NCBI RefSeq assembly: GCF_030269365.1
Contig: NZ_BSTF01000015.1
Location: 1-64,000 of the forward strand
Direction of reading: 5' to 3'
Length of the DNA: 64,000 nt
Source: Lentzea sp. NBRC 102530
GTDB lineage: Bacteria > Actinomycetota > Actinomycetes > Mycobacteriales > Pseudonocardiaceae
In this document: in pieces, positions 1 to 8,135 of the stretch
Numbering within the stretch: position 1 is the first letter of the stretch
Layout: every line of letters starts with the position of its first letter
Notes under the pieces: generated by a model
What the model saw: only the letters and a program-made list of their open reading frames with translations
The model's database searches: none
What the model was told of the DNA's origin: nothing
Position numbers and translations under genes: made by a program

Positions 1-83
1 TCCGCTGCCTCAAACGCTACCTCGCCCGCGAGATCTATCCCCGCCTCATCGCAGACCTCGCCGCCATACCCAGCACAGCTTGA
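1..83 (+). CDS. C-terminal end of an IS110-family transposase (cut by window edge)
   Basis: The reading frame is open from base 3 to a TGA at 81-83 and gives a 26-residue tail with the core CLKRYLAREIYPRLIADL. From memory this matches the basic C-terminus of IS110-family DEDD/serine transposases, which in actinomycetes often end in an LKRY-LARE-like segment. Only the tail lies in the window, so the catalytic residues cannot be checked. The next gene (gltX) points toward it, so it is not part of a larger operon. It could instead be a relic of the element. Confidence 0.55.
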   Translation, partial: RCLKRYLAREIYPRLIADLAAIPSTA

Positions 84-396
84 CAATCCATAGGAGCATC
101 TTCGGGGCCCTTGCGAGGCGCTGGTCGACCGGAAAAGGCCAGGCTGAAAAGCGCCCGGCCGATCCACGAGGGGTAGCACCTCGCACCCGAAGTCAAGCCC
201 CAATCCCACGCGTACGTGGTCGGGTTGGGCGCGTACGTCACCACACCGGCTCGACGGTTCAGCCAAGACTGACGGCTCGCCTGCGGCATCGTTCTCCCCA
301 AGCCATTGGTCGCCCAGCTCTCGGCTACCGCATCTCCCCGCCTGGCCATCTCGGCTCGCCGTCTCCCCGGCTCGCCTCTGCGTCCGCACAGCACTC
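84..396. other. Non-coding tail of the IS110-like element plus spacer
   Basis: About 310 bases without a convincing gene. The first ~120 bases contain small stem-forming pieces (for example around gaggggtagcacctc) and resemble, from memory, the conserved DNA that follows IS110 transposase genes in actinomycetes. IS110 elements carry a structured bridge RNA in a non-coding end, so part of this may be an RNA-coding end. An 8-mer, gcgtacgt, occurs twice between about 210 and 240. The exact right end of the element cannot be fixed without the left end. Confidence 0.3.
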
Positions 397-426
397 GGCC
401 CCCGGCTCCTGCTGGAGCCGGGGGCC
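397..426 (-). terminator. Strong hairpin downstream of gltX
   Basis: A perfect 13-bp inverted repeat (397-409 and 414-426) with a 4-nt loop lies 22 nt beyond the gltX stop codon. It is almost pure G/C and lacks a clear U-tract, which is common for actinobacterial terminators. It would also shield gltX from transcription out of the IS element. Confidence 0.7.
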
Positions 427-448
427 GCGGTGTGGCGGTCGGGGTGGG

Positions 449-2095
449 TCAGCCTGCGAGTGCGCGCACTCGGCGGAGGACCTCGTCGGTGCCCAGGGTG
501 CGGGCCACGGCGTGCAGGTCCGGGCTCGCCTTCGAGCCCGTGAGGGCCACGCGGATGAGCTGTGCGGCCTCGCGGATCGAGCCCGGGTAGGCGTCCGGGT
601 TCTTCTTCAGTTCCTTCGGGTTCGGGGCGAAGCCGTGCTTCGCCGCGAGCTCGCGGATCTGGCCGAACCACTCCTGGCCGTCCTCCAGGTCGGCGTAGCC
701 GTCCGCGAAGTCCGCGGTGAAGGCGGCGATCAGCTCGGGCGGGAGGCCGCCGAGGCGTTCGTCGGCCTTGTCGGAGACGAGCGGGAAGAGGGACGGGAAG
801 AAGAAGCCGTAGGCGGTGCGGAAGTCCGACCACTTGCGGAGGTCCTTGCGCGGGTTCGCGACCTCCGGGCCGCGCTCGACCTTCAGGGCGGCCAGGGCCA
901 CGTCCCGCTCCTCGGAGAGAACGGTGACCAGCTCCGGGTCGTACGAGGCGGCCCACGTCGAGACGCGGTCGATGATCTCCTCGCCGGAGAGGGTGGCGAC
1001 GTAGTCGGCGCAGATGTCGTCGAGCTTCACGAGGTCTACCAGGGGGCCCGCCACGCCGCACTCGGCGAGGTTGATCGGGGACTCCAGGGCCTCGGCCAGC
1101 GGCAGTTCGGCCAGGCGGGCGTTCACCAGGCCGCGCAGGTAGTACTGGACGGCCTCGGCCGGGAAGCCCGCCTCGATGAAGTACTCGACGGAGGCTTCCG
1201 GGTCCTTGCGCTTCGAGAGCTTGCGGCGGGAGCCGCCCTGCTGCTTCATCAGCGGCGCGATGTGGGCGTACTCGACGCGGTCGAAGCCGAGGGCGTCGAA
1301 GAGCTGCAGGTGGGTCGGGACGGAGGAGATCCACTCCTCGCCGCGGATCACCAGGTTCACGCGCATCAGGTGGTCGTCGACCGCGTGCGCGAAGTGGTAG
1401 GTGGGCAGGCGCGGGGACTGGTCGGACGCCTTGAGGATGACGACGTCGTTGCGGTTGGCCTCGTGCTCCAGGGTGCCGCGGATGGCGTCGACGAACGACG
1501 TGCGCTCCCCCGGCTTGCCCGGCGAGCGGAAGCGGACGACGTACGGGCGGCCCTCGTCCAAAGCGGCCTGAACGTCTTCGGCCGTCTTGTCGCGCCAGAT
1601 CGCCCAGCGGCCGTAGTAGCCGGTGGGGAGCTTGGTGGCCTGCTGGCGCGCGGTGATGTCGGCCAGCTCCTCCTTCGTCGCGAAGCACAGGTACGCGTGG
1701 CCGGTGCGCAGCAGTTCGCGCACGTAGGTCAGGTAGATCTGCTCGCGCTGCGACTGGTGGTACGGGCCGTAGGCGCCCACGGAGTCGGCCTCGTCGGGCT
1801 GGATGCCGAAGTAGGCGAACGCCTTGTTGAACTGCTCGACGGCGCCGGGCACCTCGCGGGCCTGGTCGGTGTCCTCGACGCGCACGATGTACGAGCCACC
1901 GGAGTGGGTCGCGATGTCGCGGTCGATCGAGCCGACGTACAGGCCGCCGATGTGCAGGAAACCGGTCGGGGACGGACCCAGGCGGACGACCTTCGCGCCT
2001 TCCGCCAGCCCGCGGGGCGGGTACTGCTCCTCCCAGAAGGACGGCTCAGGCAGGTCCGAGGGGAACAGGGCGTCGACGACGGCACGGTCGAGCAT
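449..2095 (-). CDS. gltX: Glutamate--tRNA ligase-type class I aminoacyl-tRNA synthetase
   Basis: A 548-residue GlxRS that would charge tRNA with glutamate using ATP. The HIGH-type signature is HIGG at about residues 48-51, inside GPSPTGFLHIGG. The KMSKR-type loop is KLSKR at about 292-296, followed by a helical anticodon-binding region. The ATG at 2095 is chosen because it sits just before the family's N-terminus and has a GGAG upstream, although the frame stays open further upstream. Known family members are 470-570 residues. The sequence looks somewhat unlike the usual actinobacterial GltX, so it may be a second paralogue or a non-standard Glu/Gln enzyme. It is divergent from the YciO-type gene. 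Confidence 0.85.
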   Translation of the reverse strand: MLDRAVVDALFPSDLPEPSFWEEQYPPRGLAEGAKVVRLGPSPTGFLHIGGLYVGSIDRDIATHSGGSYIVRVEDTDQAREVPGAVEQFNKAFAYFGIQPDEADSVGAYGPYHQSQREQIYLTYVRELLRTGHAYLCFATKEELADITARQQATKLPTGYYGRWAIWRDKTAEDVQAALDEGRPYVVRFRSPGKPGERTSFVDAIRGTLEHEANRNDVVILKASDQSPRLPTYHFAHAVDDHLMRVNLVIRGEEWISSVPTHLQLFDALGFDRVEYAHIAPLMKQQGGSRRKLSKRKDPEASVEYFIEAGFPAEAVQYYLRGLVNARLAELPLAEALESPINLAECGVAGPLVDLVKLDDICADYVATLSGEEIIDRVSTWAASYDPELVTVLSEERDVALAALKVERGPEVANPRKDLRKWSDFRTAYGFFFPSLFPLVSDKADERLGGLPPELIAAFTADFADGYADLEDGQEWFGQIRELAAKHGFAPNPKELKKNPDAYPGSIREAAQLIRVALTGSKASPDLHAVARTLGTDEVLRRVRALAG

Positions 2096-2198
2096 CGCTA
2101 AGGGTCTCCATAACCGGGGTGAAAGAAGTCCTCCCAGGTTAGCAACGCGGGCCAGCCGAAATGCCGCGCCCCAGATCAAGAGCTTAAGCTCACGCGTC

Positions 2199-2819
2199 AT
2201 GGCCAAGTACCTCGACGTCCACCCGGTCAACCCGCAGAAGCGCGCCATCGACCAGGCCGTGCGGATCCTGCAGGAGGACGGCCTGATCGCGTACCCGACC
2301 GACTCCTGCTACGCGCTCGGCTGCCGTCTCGGCAACAAGGACGGCATCGACCGCATCCGCGAGATCCGCAAGCTCGACGACAAGCACCACTTCACGCTGA
2401 TGTGCGAGAACTTCGCGCAGCTCGGGCAGTTCGTGGTGGTGGACAACGCGGTGTTCCGCGCGATCAAGGCCTCCACGCCGGGCAACTACACGTTCATCCT
2501 GCCCGCGACGAAGGAGGTGCCGCGCCGCATGATGCATCCGAAGAAGAAGACGGTGGGCGCGCGCATCCCCGACCACGTCGTCACGCAGGCGCTGCTCGAG
2601 GCGATGGGCGAGCCGCTGCTGACGTCCACCCTGCTGCTGCCCGACGAGGCGGAGCCGCTGATCGACGGCTGGGAGATCAAGGAACGCCTCGACCACGTGG
2701 TGGACGCGGTGATCGACTCCGGGGAGTGCGGCACCACGCCCACCACGGTGGTGGACTTCTCGAGCGGCGAGGCCGAGATCATCCGCTACGGCGCGGGTGA
2801 CGCGACCAGGTTCGAATAG
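2199..2819 (+). CDS. YciO/Sua5/YrdC-family L-threonylcarbamoyladenylate synthase-like protein
   Basis: 206 residues made of a single YrdC-fold domain with the signature YPTDSCYALGC near residues 36-46 and basic RNA/nucleotide-binding patches (for example HPKKKTVGARIPD). The family makes threonylcarbamoyl-AMP for the t6A modification of ANN-decoding tRNAs. The short length and opening residues resemble E. coli YciO more than TsaC or Sua5, and YciO is reported to be a poor TC-AMP synthase, so t6A synthesis should not be assumed. The start is the ATG 104 bases from the divergent gltX start. Both genes concern tRNA, which suggests a shared promoter region. Confidence 0.8.
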   Translation: MAKYLDVHPVNPQKRAIDQAVRILQEDGLIAYPTDSCYALGCRLGNKDGIDRIREIRKLDDKHHFTLMCENFAQLGQFVVVDNAVFRAIKASTPGNYTFILPATKEVPRRMMHPKKKTVGARIPDHVVTQALLEAMGEPLLTSTLLLPDEAEPLIDGWEIKERLDHVVDAVIDSGECGTTPTTVVDFSSGEAEIIRYGAGDATRFE

Positions 2820-2823
2820 ACCG

Positions 2824-4644
2824 CTAGGACACGACCAGCGCGTAGTCGGCGTCGGTCGCGGCCGTCTCGACGTGACCGTCCACGTTGACGGCGGTCGCGA
2901 TCACCTCGATCGTCCAGGTGCCCGCGGCGGTCGTCTGGAGCAGGACGTTCTCCACGGTGTCGACGGTGTTCGCGGACCCGCCCGCGGTGGAGAAGTTGCC
3001 CGCCAGCAGGCCGTTGTTGCCCCAGTAGACGGTGCCGTTGGGGGCGGTGACCTTCAGCGTCAGGTCGTTGACGGTGGCCTTGGCCGCGGTCGGCGAACCG
3101 GCCGGGTCCGTGTAGGCCAGCGTCGCGCGCAGCGGCGTCTGCCCGTTGGACGTGAACGAGTACTTGCGCGACTGACCGGTCGTGAGCAGGTCCGTCTCGT
3201 TCACCAGCACGGGCAGCTTCCAGCCACCTGCCTTCGCACGGTCGTACATGTTGCGGACGGACGCGGTGCCCCAACCCTGGTGCGTGCGCGTCTGGTCGTG
3301 CGTGGTGCCCGAGAACGTGTGCTGGTTGGCGGTGTTGACGAGCAACGCCTTGGCGGTGGCCGCGTGCGGACGCGACGCGAACACGTCACGGCCCTTGCCG
3401 GGGCCGCCGTCGAACACGCCGTCGGCCCACATCTGGAACATCAGACCGGCGTTGCCGCAGGTGATCGGCGTGGCGCCGGACGTGCCGCCGAACGACGTGG
3501 TGTACGCGGTGTCGTTCGTGGACGTCGTGGTGTCGATGCGGTCGTAGTAGTTGGAGATCTCCGGCTTGATGCGGCCGTCGGAGGCGGGGCCGATCGACGC
3601 TCCGCCGTTCCACTTGTCGTCGGCGCGGTCGATCGTGTTGTAGTGGTAGTGCCCGCCGACGGACAGCACGTTCTTCGCCCACGCCTGCGGCCGCGAGCTC
3701 CTGGTGCCCGCGTTGCTCTGCGACTGGCAGATCAGGATGTCGTGGTCGAACACGATCCGGTCCATCTGCTGCGAGATCGAGTTGTACGACGTGGTGAGCG
3801 AGTCACCCCAGCTGTTGGACTGGAACACCGCGCGGTACTGGCCGGCCGGGTCCACGAGCTGCTTGGTGTGCGTGTAGCGGTCACCGGAGCCGTAGATCGC
3901 GAAGATGCCCTGCGCCTCGGGCAGCAGGCCGCGGTGCGCGGACGAGACGCCGGACGCGAAGATCTGCCCGTACGTTGACGTGCCGTGCGAGGTGCTCGTC
4001 GAGTTGCCAGTGTGCATCAACGGCGGGCGCGCGCGGAACTCCTGGTGCGTGGTGCGCAGGCCGCCGTCCATCACCTCGCCCCGCACGCCCTGGCCCCGGT
4101 AGTTGCCGACGCTCTCGATGTAGTTGGCGCCGGACGACTCTCGCGAGATCGCCATGTCGGTCTCCGGCGCGGACACCGGGTCGATCGCGGCGACGGCGGG
4201 CAGCTTCGCGAGCTGCGCGGCCTGGCCCGCGTCCAGGTTCGCGAGGATGTGCTCACGGCTGGCGGAGATGGTGTTCACCTTGCCGCCCAAGGACTTCACC
4301 TTGGCGGCGACGGCCTTCTGGTCGCGCTCGTCCTGCTGGACCAGCGTGATCAGGTAGTCGGACGAGCCGAGCGCCATGATCTGCGGCTGGGCCTGGAACG
4401 GCCGCACGTCACGCACGTAGCTCAGCCGCGAGACGCGCGCGGTGCTCGTCATGCGGGCGAGGTAGGTGCCGTTCTCGACGAACGTCCCGAGCCGCACGCC
4501 GAGGCCTTGCAGCTGGTGCCGCTGGCCGTCGGACAGGGTCGTGCGGAACTGGAGCAGGTAGGCGCTCTCGGCCGGTGCGGCGACGGCAGGAACGCCGCTG
4601 ACCAGCGCGAACACCGTCGCGACTGACAACATTGTGCGCAGCAC
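2824..4644 (-). CDS. Secreted S8-family (subtilisin-like) serine protease
   Basis: 606 residues. A signal peptide (about 1-24, hydrophobic core then AVAAPAES) is followed by a propeptide-like region. The catalytic domain contains Asp193 (VMDGGLRTTH), His220 (STSHGTSTYG), the oxyanion Asn311 (QSQSNAGT) and the nucleophile Ser389 (GTSGATP). The last ~130 residues form a beta-rich domain resembling the accessory domain of secreted subtilases. The GTG at 4644 is preferred because GGAGG lies 8 nt upstream; an ATG at 4632 is the alternative. It is convergent with the YciO-type gene, 4 nt from its stop. The likely role is extracellular proteolysis. Confidence 0.9.
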   Translation of the reverse strand: MLRTMLSVATVFALVSGVPAVAAPAESAYLLQFRTTLSDGQRHQLQGLGVRLGTFVENGTYLARMTSTARVSRLSYVRDVRPFQAQPQIMALGSSDYLITLVQQDERDQKAVAAKVKSLGGKVNTISASREHILANLDAGQAAQLAKLPAVAAIDPVSAPETDMAISRESSGANYIESVGNYRGQGVRGEVMDGGLRTTHQEFRARPPLMHTGNSTSTSHGTSTYGQIFASGVSSAHRGLLPEAQGIFAIYGSGDRYTHTKQLVDPAGQYRAVFQSNSWGDSLTTSYNSISQQMDRIVFDHDILICQSQSNAGTRSSRPQAWAKNVLSVGGHYHYNTIDRADDKWNGGASIGPASDGRIKPEISNYYDRIDTTTSTNDTAYTTSFGGTSGATPITCGNAGLMFQMWADGVFDGGPGKGRDVFASRPHAATAKALLVNTANQHTFSGTTHDQTRTHQGWGTASVRNMYDRAKAGGWKLPVLVNETDLLTTGQSRKYSFTSNGQTPLRATLAYTDPAGSPTAAKATVNDLTLKVTAPNGTVYWGNNGLLAGNFSTAGGSANTVDTVENVLLQTTAAGTWTIEVIATAVNVDGHVETAATDADYALVVS

Positions 4645-4882
4645 GAAGAAACCTCCATCGGCAGGGGTGGCGATGACCGGAGGGAGTCACCGCCCGTGAC
4701 CAGCACGTTACCGGTAAAGGCCTGGTCAAGGCATCAGTCGTTCGGCGGTGATCATCTCGTTTGGCGGTGTAGCAGAATCCGTTCGCACACCGCCGTTGCG
4801 TTCACCCGGATGGTGCATCCGGAGTAACGTCCGATCAGGTAAGCCCGACATGCCCGGCAAAGCATTTCCGCGCGGAGGACGG

Positions 4883-5842
4883 ATGTCTGTCGCACCTGAG
4901 CAGCTGATGGAAGAACTGCGCACCCTCTGCCGGGGGCGCGGAGTCCAGACTCCCGGTATCGACTTGCACGTCGGACCGGCGTTGCGCCAGGTGTGCGGCA
5001 TCGTCGAGACGGACGGCGCGGAGGCGGTGCGCCAGAAACTGCGCGACTGGGTCGCGAACGCCGCGCGCGCTTTCCCCGTCGAGGTCCGCAACGCCGTTCT
5101 GGCGCCGCTCGGACTGCACGACGAAGCGCAGTTCCGGTTCCTCAACGAACGGATCGAGTGGCTCGCGCGCCAGCAGGACAGGGGCGCCCGGACGGTCCGC
5201 AGGCGGATGGACGCCGGGCTGCAGCGCCTGGTGGAGGTGGCGCTGCAGCCGGCCCCCTCGACGACGCACGTGGCGCCGTCAGAACTGTGGCACGTCAAGG
5301 AGTTCGACGCGCTGCTCAAGCTGGACGGTCCGACGCCCGCGTGCACGGAGCGCCGGACCGTGGTGGCCGACACCGACGGTGTCAACGAGATCGCGTGGTC
5401 GATCACGATCCCGTCCCCCACGCCCGACGGGGCTCCAGGTGACCTGGACGTGGAGGTGTTGCACGGGGTCGAGCTCATCGGCCACGAACGTCCGTCTCCG
5501 CGGCGGTTCCTGATGAAGCTGCGGTTGCCCCGACCCCTCAACGCGGGGCAAACGCACCAGTTCGCACTGGAAGTGCGCGTGCCGCGCGGACAATCGATGC
5601 GTCCGACCTACGTGTTCTGGCCGGAGCGGATGTGCGAGTCGTTCCGGTTGCGGGTGCGGTTCGACCGGGACGACCTCCCGGACGCGGTGTGGCGCGTCGA
5701 GGAAGCCCTCGCGCGCGACACCGACGACCTGTCCCCTTGGCCGCAAGCCTTGCCGCTGGACGAGATCGGGGAGATCGACGTGATGTTCCCTCATCCGCGT
5801 CAGGGCAGGGGCTACGGCGTGCAGTGGACCCCTCGGGACTAG
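4883..5842 (+). CDS. Uncharacterised actinobacterial protein with helical N-terminus and beta-rich C-terminus
   Basis: 319 residues, no signal peptide and no membrane segment. The start is an ATG with ggagga 4 nt upstream. Residues ~1-120 are helical and rich in Leu/Arg (MEELRTLCRGRGVQTPGI, then an ERIEWLARQQ segment). I recall this arrangement as a recurrent actinobacterial N-terminal module, possibly DNA-binding or adaptor-like. Residues ~130-319 look beta-rich with several Trp/Pro/Arg-rich strands (VFWPERMCESFRLRVRFDRD). No catalytic motif is visible, so no function is assigned. It stands alone between the subtilase and a low-GC spacer. Confidence 0.7.
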   Translation: MSVAPEQLMEELRTLCRGRGVQTPGIDLHVGPALRQVCGIVETDGAEAVRQKLRDWVANAARAFPVEVRNAVLAPLGLHDEAQFRFLNERIEWLARQQDRGARTVRRRMDAGLQRLVEVALQPAPSTTHVAPSELWHVKEFDALLKLDGPTPACTERRTVVADTDGVNEIAWSITIPSPTPDGAPGDLDVEVLHGVELIGHERPSPRRFLMKLRLPRPLNAGQTHQFALEVRVPRGQSMRPTYVFWPERMCESFRLRVRFDRDDLPDAVWRVEEALARDTDDLSPWPQALPLDEIGEIDVMFPHPRQGRGYGVQWTPRD

Positions 5843-5936
5843 TCCGGCTGGTACTCAGATCATCTCGGTGCAGAAGTGCGGTTCCACGGCTGACACCTCC
5901 CTCGAAGGCTGGGGAGAACCGCAGTCCGAAATGAAG

Positions 5937-6038
5937 TCAGATCACCGTGGCGATGAAGACGCTGCCGACCATGAATCCCACGAAAAGGCAGACGGCGGCA
6001 ACCTTCATGACGGTGGCGAGAGAGCAGATCATTCTCAT
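5937..6038 (-). CDS. Possible 33-residue single-span membrane peptide
   Basis: A short frame encodes a peptide whose second half is almost wholly hydrophobic (AAVCLFVGFMVGSVFIATVI), one membrane span with no charged residue in it. The start at 6038 is preferred because GGAGAAGG lies ~11 nt upstream; an ATG at 6059 would add 7 residues. The surrounding spacer (5843-6171) is less GC-rich than the neighbouring genes. A peptide this small could be a chance reading frame. I recognise no family. Confidence 0.3.
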   Translation of the reverse strand: MRMICSLATVMKVAAVCLFVGFMVGSVFIATVI

Positions 6039-6171
6039 CGAGAAATTCACCTTCTCCATCTGACTGGCATTTCGGCTGTGTTCTCGCCGATGCCTCAAGA
6101 GTGGCTTTTCGCCAGTCGGATGAGAATGGGTTTCCTGTTTCACGCTGAATGAGGAAACCCCGGGAAACGCT

Positions 6172-6753
6172 TTATTGCAGGCTCTTGCGGCGCAACGCCA
6201 TCACGAGCAGCGCGTGCGAGCTGCCGGCGTGCGGCAGCTTGCCCTGCCCGACCAGGTCGAGCGCGTGGCAGAAGGGCATCGTGCGCACCCTCAGGTCGGC
6301 CTCTCCCGGCCCGAGCGACGGTTCGCCCTGGGTGAGGTCGGTCGCCAGGTAGATGTGGTCGACGTGGTTGCTGAGGCTGTCGGCGCCGTGGATCTGGCCG
6401 ATCGACTCCCACTTCGCCGCGCGCAACCCGGTCTCCTCAGCGAGTTCGCGGCGGGCGGCGGACAACGGGTCGGGGTCCGCCTCGTCGACGGCGCCGCCGG
6501 GCAGCCGCCACTCCGTGCCGCCGTGCGTGTAGATCCACTGCCTGGTCAGCACGACCTCGTCGTCGTCGCGCAGCGCGAGGATCGTGACCGATCCGGGTGC
6601 CACGACGTGCGTGTAGGTGTCACGACCGCCGTCGGGTCTCACGACGCTGTCGGAGCGCACCTCGAACCAAGGCGACCGGTGGATCACGTTGGTCGCCAAG
6701 CGCTGCCAGACCATCACCACACCAGCCGCCTCGTCGGACCGCGTCATCACCAT
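6172..6753 (-). CDS. Nudix hydrolase
   Basis: Up to 193 residues. The Nudix box is clear, GGAVDEADPDPLSAARRELAEETGL in its slightly expanded form, with the metal-binding REL-EE core. The family hydrolyses nucleoside diphosphates linked to another moiety. The N-terminal part (IHRSPWFEVRSD, then VAPGSVTILALRDDDEVVL) resembles the ADP-sugar pyrophosphatase branch, so an ADP-ribose-like substrate is plausible. The start is uncertain: the ATG at 6753 has no good ribosome binding site and a later ATG (residue 14, MVWQRLATN) is possible. It is divergent from the XRE-type regulator. Confidence 0.85.
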   Translation of the reverse strand: MVMTRSDEAAGVVMVWQRLATNVIHRSPWFEVRSDSVVRPDGGRDTYTHVVAPGSVTILALRDDDEVVLTRQWIYTHGGTEWRLPGGAVDEADPDPLSAARRELAEETGLRAAKWESIGQIHGADSLSNHVDHIYLATDLTQGEPSLGPGEADLRVRTMPFCHALDLVGQGKLPHAGSSHALLVMALRRKSLQ

Positions 6754-6873
6754 GACTCACATGGAACCACCGCGAACCGCTTCAGTTAGCCCCAGTTGAT
6801 CGTCAATCTCCGGCCAATAAGTGGACATTCCGCATTGGCAACTTTGTCCACGTCCACACTTCCGGGGGAGGGG

Positions 6874-7977
6874 GTGAAGTCGTTGTCGCCCACGTTCGCC
6901 CAGGAGGTTCGCCGCCTGCGCAACGAGCGCGGGCTCTCACTCAGCCAGATGACCGGTCTCGTACCGTACAGCAAGGGACACCTCAGCAAGATCGAGAACG
7001 GCCAGGTCCACCCGAACCCCGAAATGGCGCGCCTCTTCGACAACGTCCTGCAGGCCGACGGCCACCTGATCGACCTCGCCGACGCCCCCGCCCGTCCCGT
7101 CCCGAGCGACCACGCGACGCTGCTGACGTACGACTCGATGTTCGACCACCACCGCGCCCTCGGCCACCGCCAGAGCCCGGACATCGTGCTGTCGAGCATG
7201 CGCCCCCAGGTGGACGTCCTGAGCTCCATGGCCCGCTCCGCCGACGACCCGGGCCTCGGCCGCGGCCTGTGGCTGCTGGCGGCCCGCTACGCCGAGTACG
7301 CGGGCTGGATGGAGCAGGAACGCGGCGACGACGCCTCCGCCGCCGAACTCACCCGCCGCGCCGTCCAGTACGCGGCCAAGGGCGGCGACCCCGACCTGGA
7401 GGCCTACGCCTACGTGCGCGCCTCGGAGTTCGCGCTGTACCGGGGTGACGCGCACGCCACCGTCGCCTTCGCCCGCAAGGCGGGCAAGTCCCGTTCGACG
7501 GCCGTGCAAGCCGTGGCCGCGCAACGAGAAGCGCAGGGCTACGCGCTCGCCGGTGCCGCCGACCGCTGCCAGGAGGCCCTGGACCGCGCCGACGAACTGC
7601 AGCGCACGGTCAGCGAATCCCGGTACGGCACAACGAGTCTCGTCGACCAGGTGGCCATCGCGCGCGCCTGGTCGTTCCACGACCTGGGCCGCCACACCGA
7701 GGCCGCCGCCATCCTCGACACGCAGCTGCCGCTCATCGCGCCCGACTCCCTGCGCGCCCGCACCCGCTTCGGCCTGCGCCGCGCCCTCGCGCACGCGGCG
7801 GCGGGCGAGGTCGAGCACGCCTGCGCCCTCGTCGTCGACCTGCTGGGCGACATCCGCCAGGTGCGGTCGGCGACCGTCCACATAGACCTGACGGCGTTCA
7901 GCAAGCTGTTGTCCCGCTTGCGCCCCGCCGCGGGCCGCGAGGTGGCAGCCGAGATAGCCGAAATCCTCTTCGCCTAG
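6874..7977 (+). CDS. XRE-family HTH regulator with TPR-like C-terminus
   Basis: 367 residues. An N-terminal Cro/XRE helix-turn-helix lies at about residues 5-65 (EVRRLRNERGLSLSQMTGL, then YSKGHLSKIENG). The rest is an all-helical TPR-like ligand- or protein-sensing region. A purine block (gggggaggggg, 6864-6874) precedes either this GTG or, with better spacing of about 8 nt, a TTG at 6883. The architecture is common in actinomycete regulators of development and secondary metabolism. It shares a ~120-base divergent promoter region with the Nudix gene. Target genes are unknown. Confidence 0.85.
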   Translation: MKSLSPTFAQEVRRLRNERGLSLSQMTGLVPYSKGHLSKIENGQVHPNPEMARLFDNVLQADGHLIDLADAPARPVPSDHATLLTYDSMFDHHRALGHRQSPDIVLSSMRPQVDVLSSMARSADDPGLGRGLWLLAARYAEYAGWMEQERGDDASAAELTRRAVQYAAKGGDPDLEAYAYVRASEFALYRGDAHATVAFARKAGKSRSTAVQAVAAQREAQGYALAGAADRCQEALDRADELQRTVSESRYGTTSLVDQVAIARAWSFHDLGRHTEAAAILDTQLPLIAPDSLRARTRFGLRRALAHAAAGEVEHACALVVDLLGDIRQVRSATVHIDLTAFSKLLSRLRPAAGREVAAEIAEILFA

Positions 7978-8013
7978 GCCCCCGACCAGAGCTCTCTCCA
8001 CCATCACGAGCCT

Positions 8014-8100
8014 GCTTCACGTTGCTGAACCGCACGCGGGGACCTTTCGTTCGCGTGGGGCGAATGAAAGGTCCCCGCGTGCGGCAAGGAAACGTGAAGC
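8014..8100. repeat. Large two-tier hairpin (REP-like repeat, possible bidirectional terminator)
   Basis: The inner stem is 23 bp (8032-8054 with 8060-8082) with one G-T pair and a 5-nt loop. The core reads ggggacctttcgttcgc. An outer 10-bp stem (8014-8023 gcttcacgtt with 8091-8100) surrounds it across a small internal bulge. It lies between two convergent genes, 36 nt from each. Elements with a ggacctttc-type core recur in Pseudonocardiaceae genomes as I remember them, so this may be one copy of a dispersed palindromic repeat that acts as a terminator. Confidence 0.75.
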
Positions 8101-8135
8101 GGGTTCGTGTTGGGACGGGCTGGCCTCCGGACGGC

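Noticed and set aside
80..2101. Long plus-strand frame opposite gltX
   Set aside because: It is the antisense shadow of gltX in very high-GC DNA, with low-complexity Arg/Gly/Ala content and no family match.
2486..2782. Minus-strand frame inside the YciO-type gene
   Set aside because: Antisense shadow; the plus-strand protein matches its family along the full length.
6089..6101. gatgcctcaagag, identical to 14701-14713
   Set aside because: Many exact 13-base matches are expected by chance in a 64-kb window; the contexts differ.
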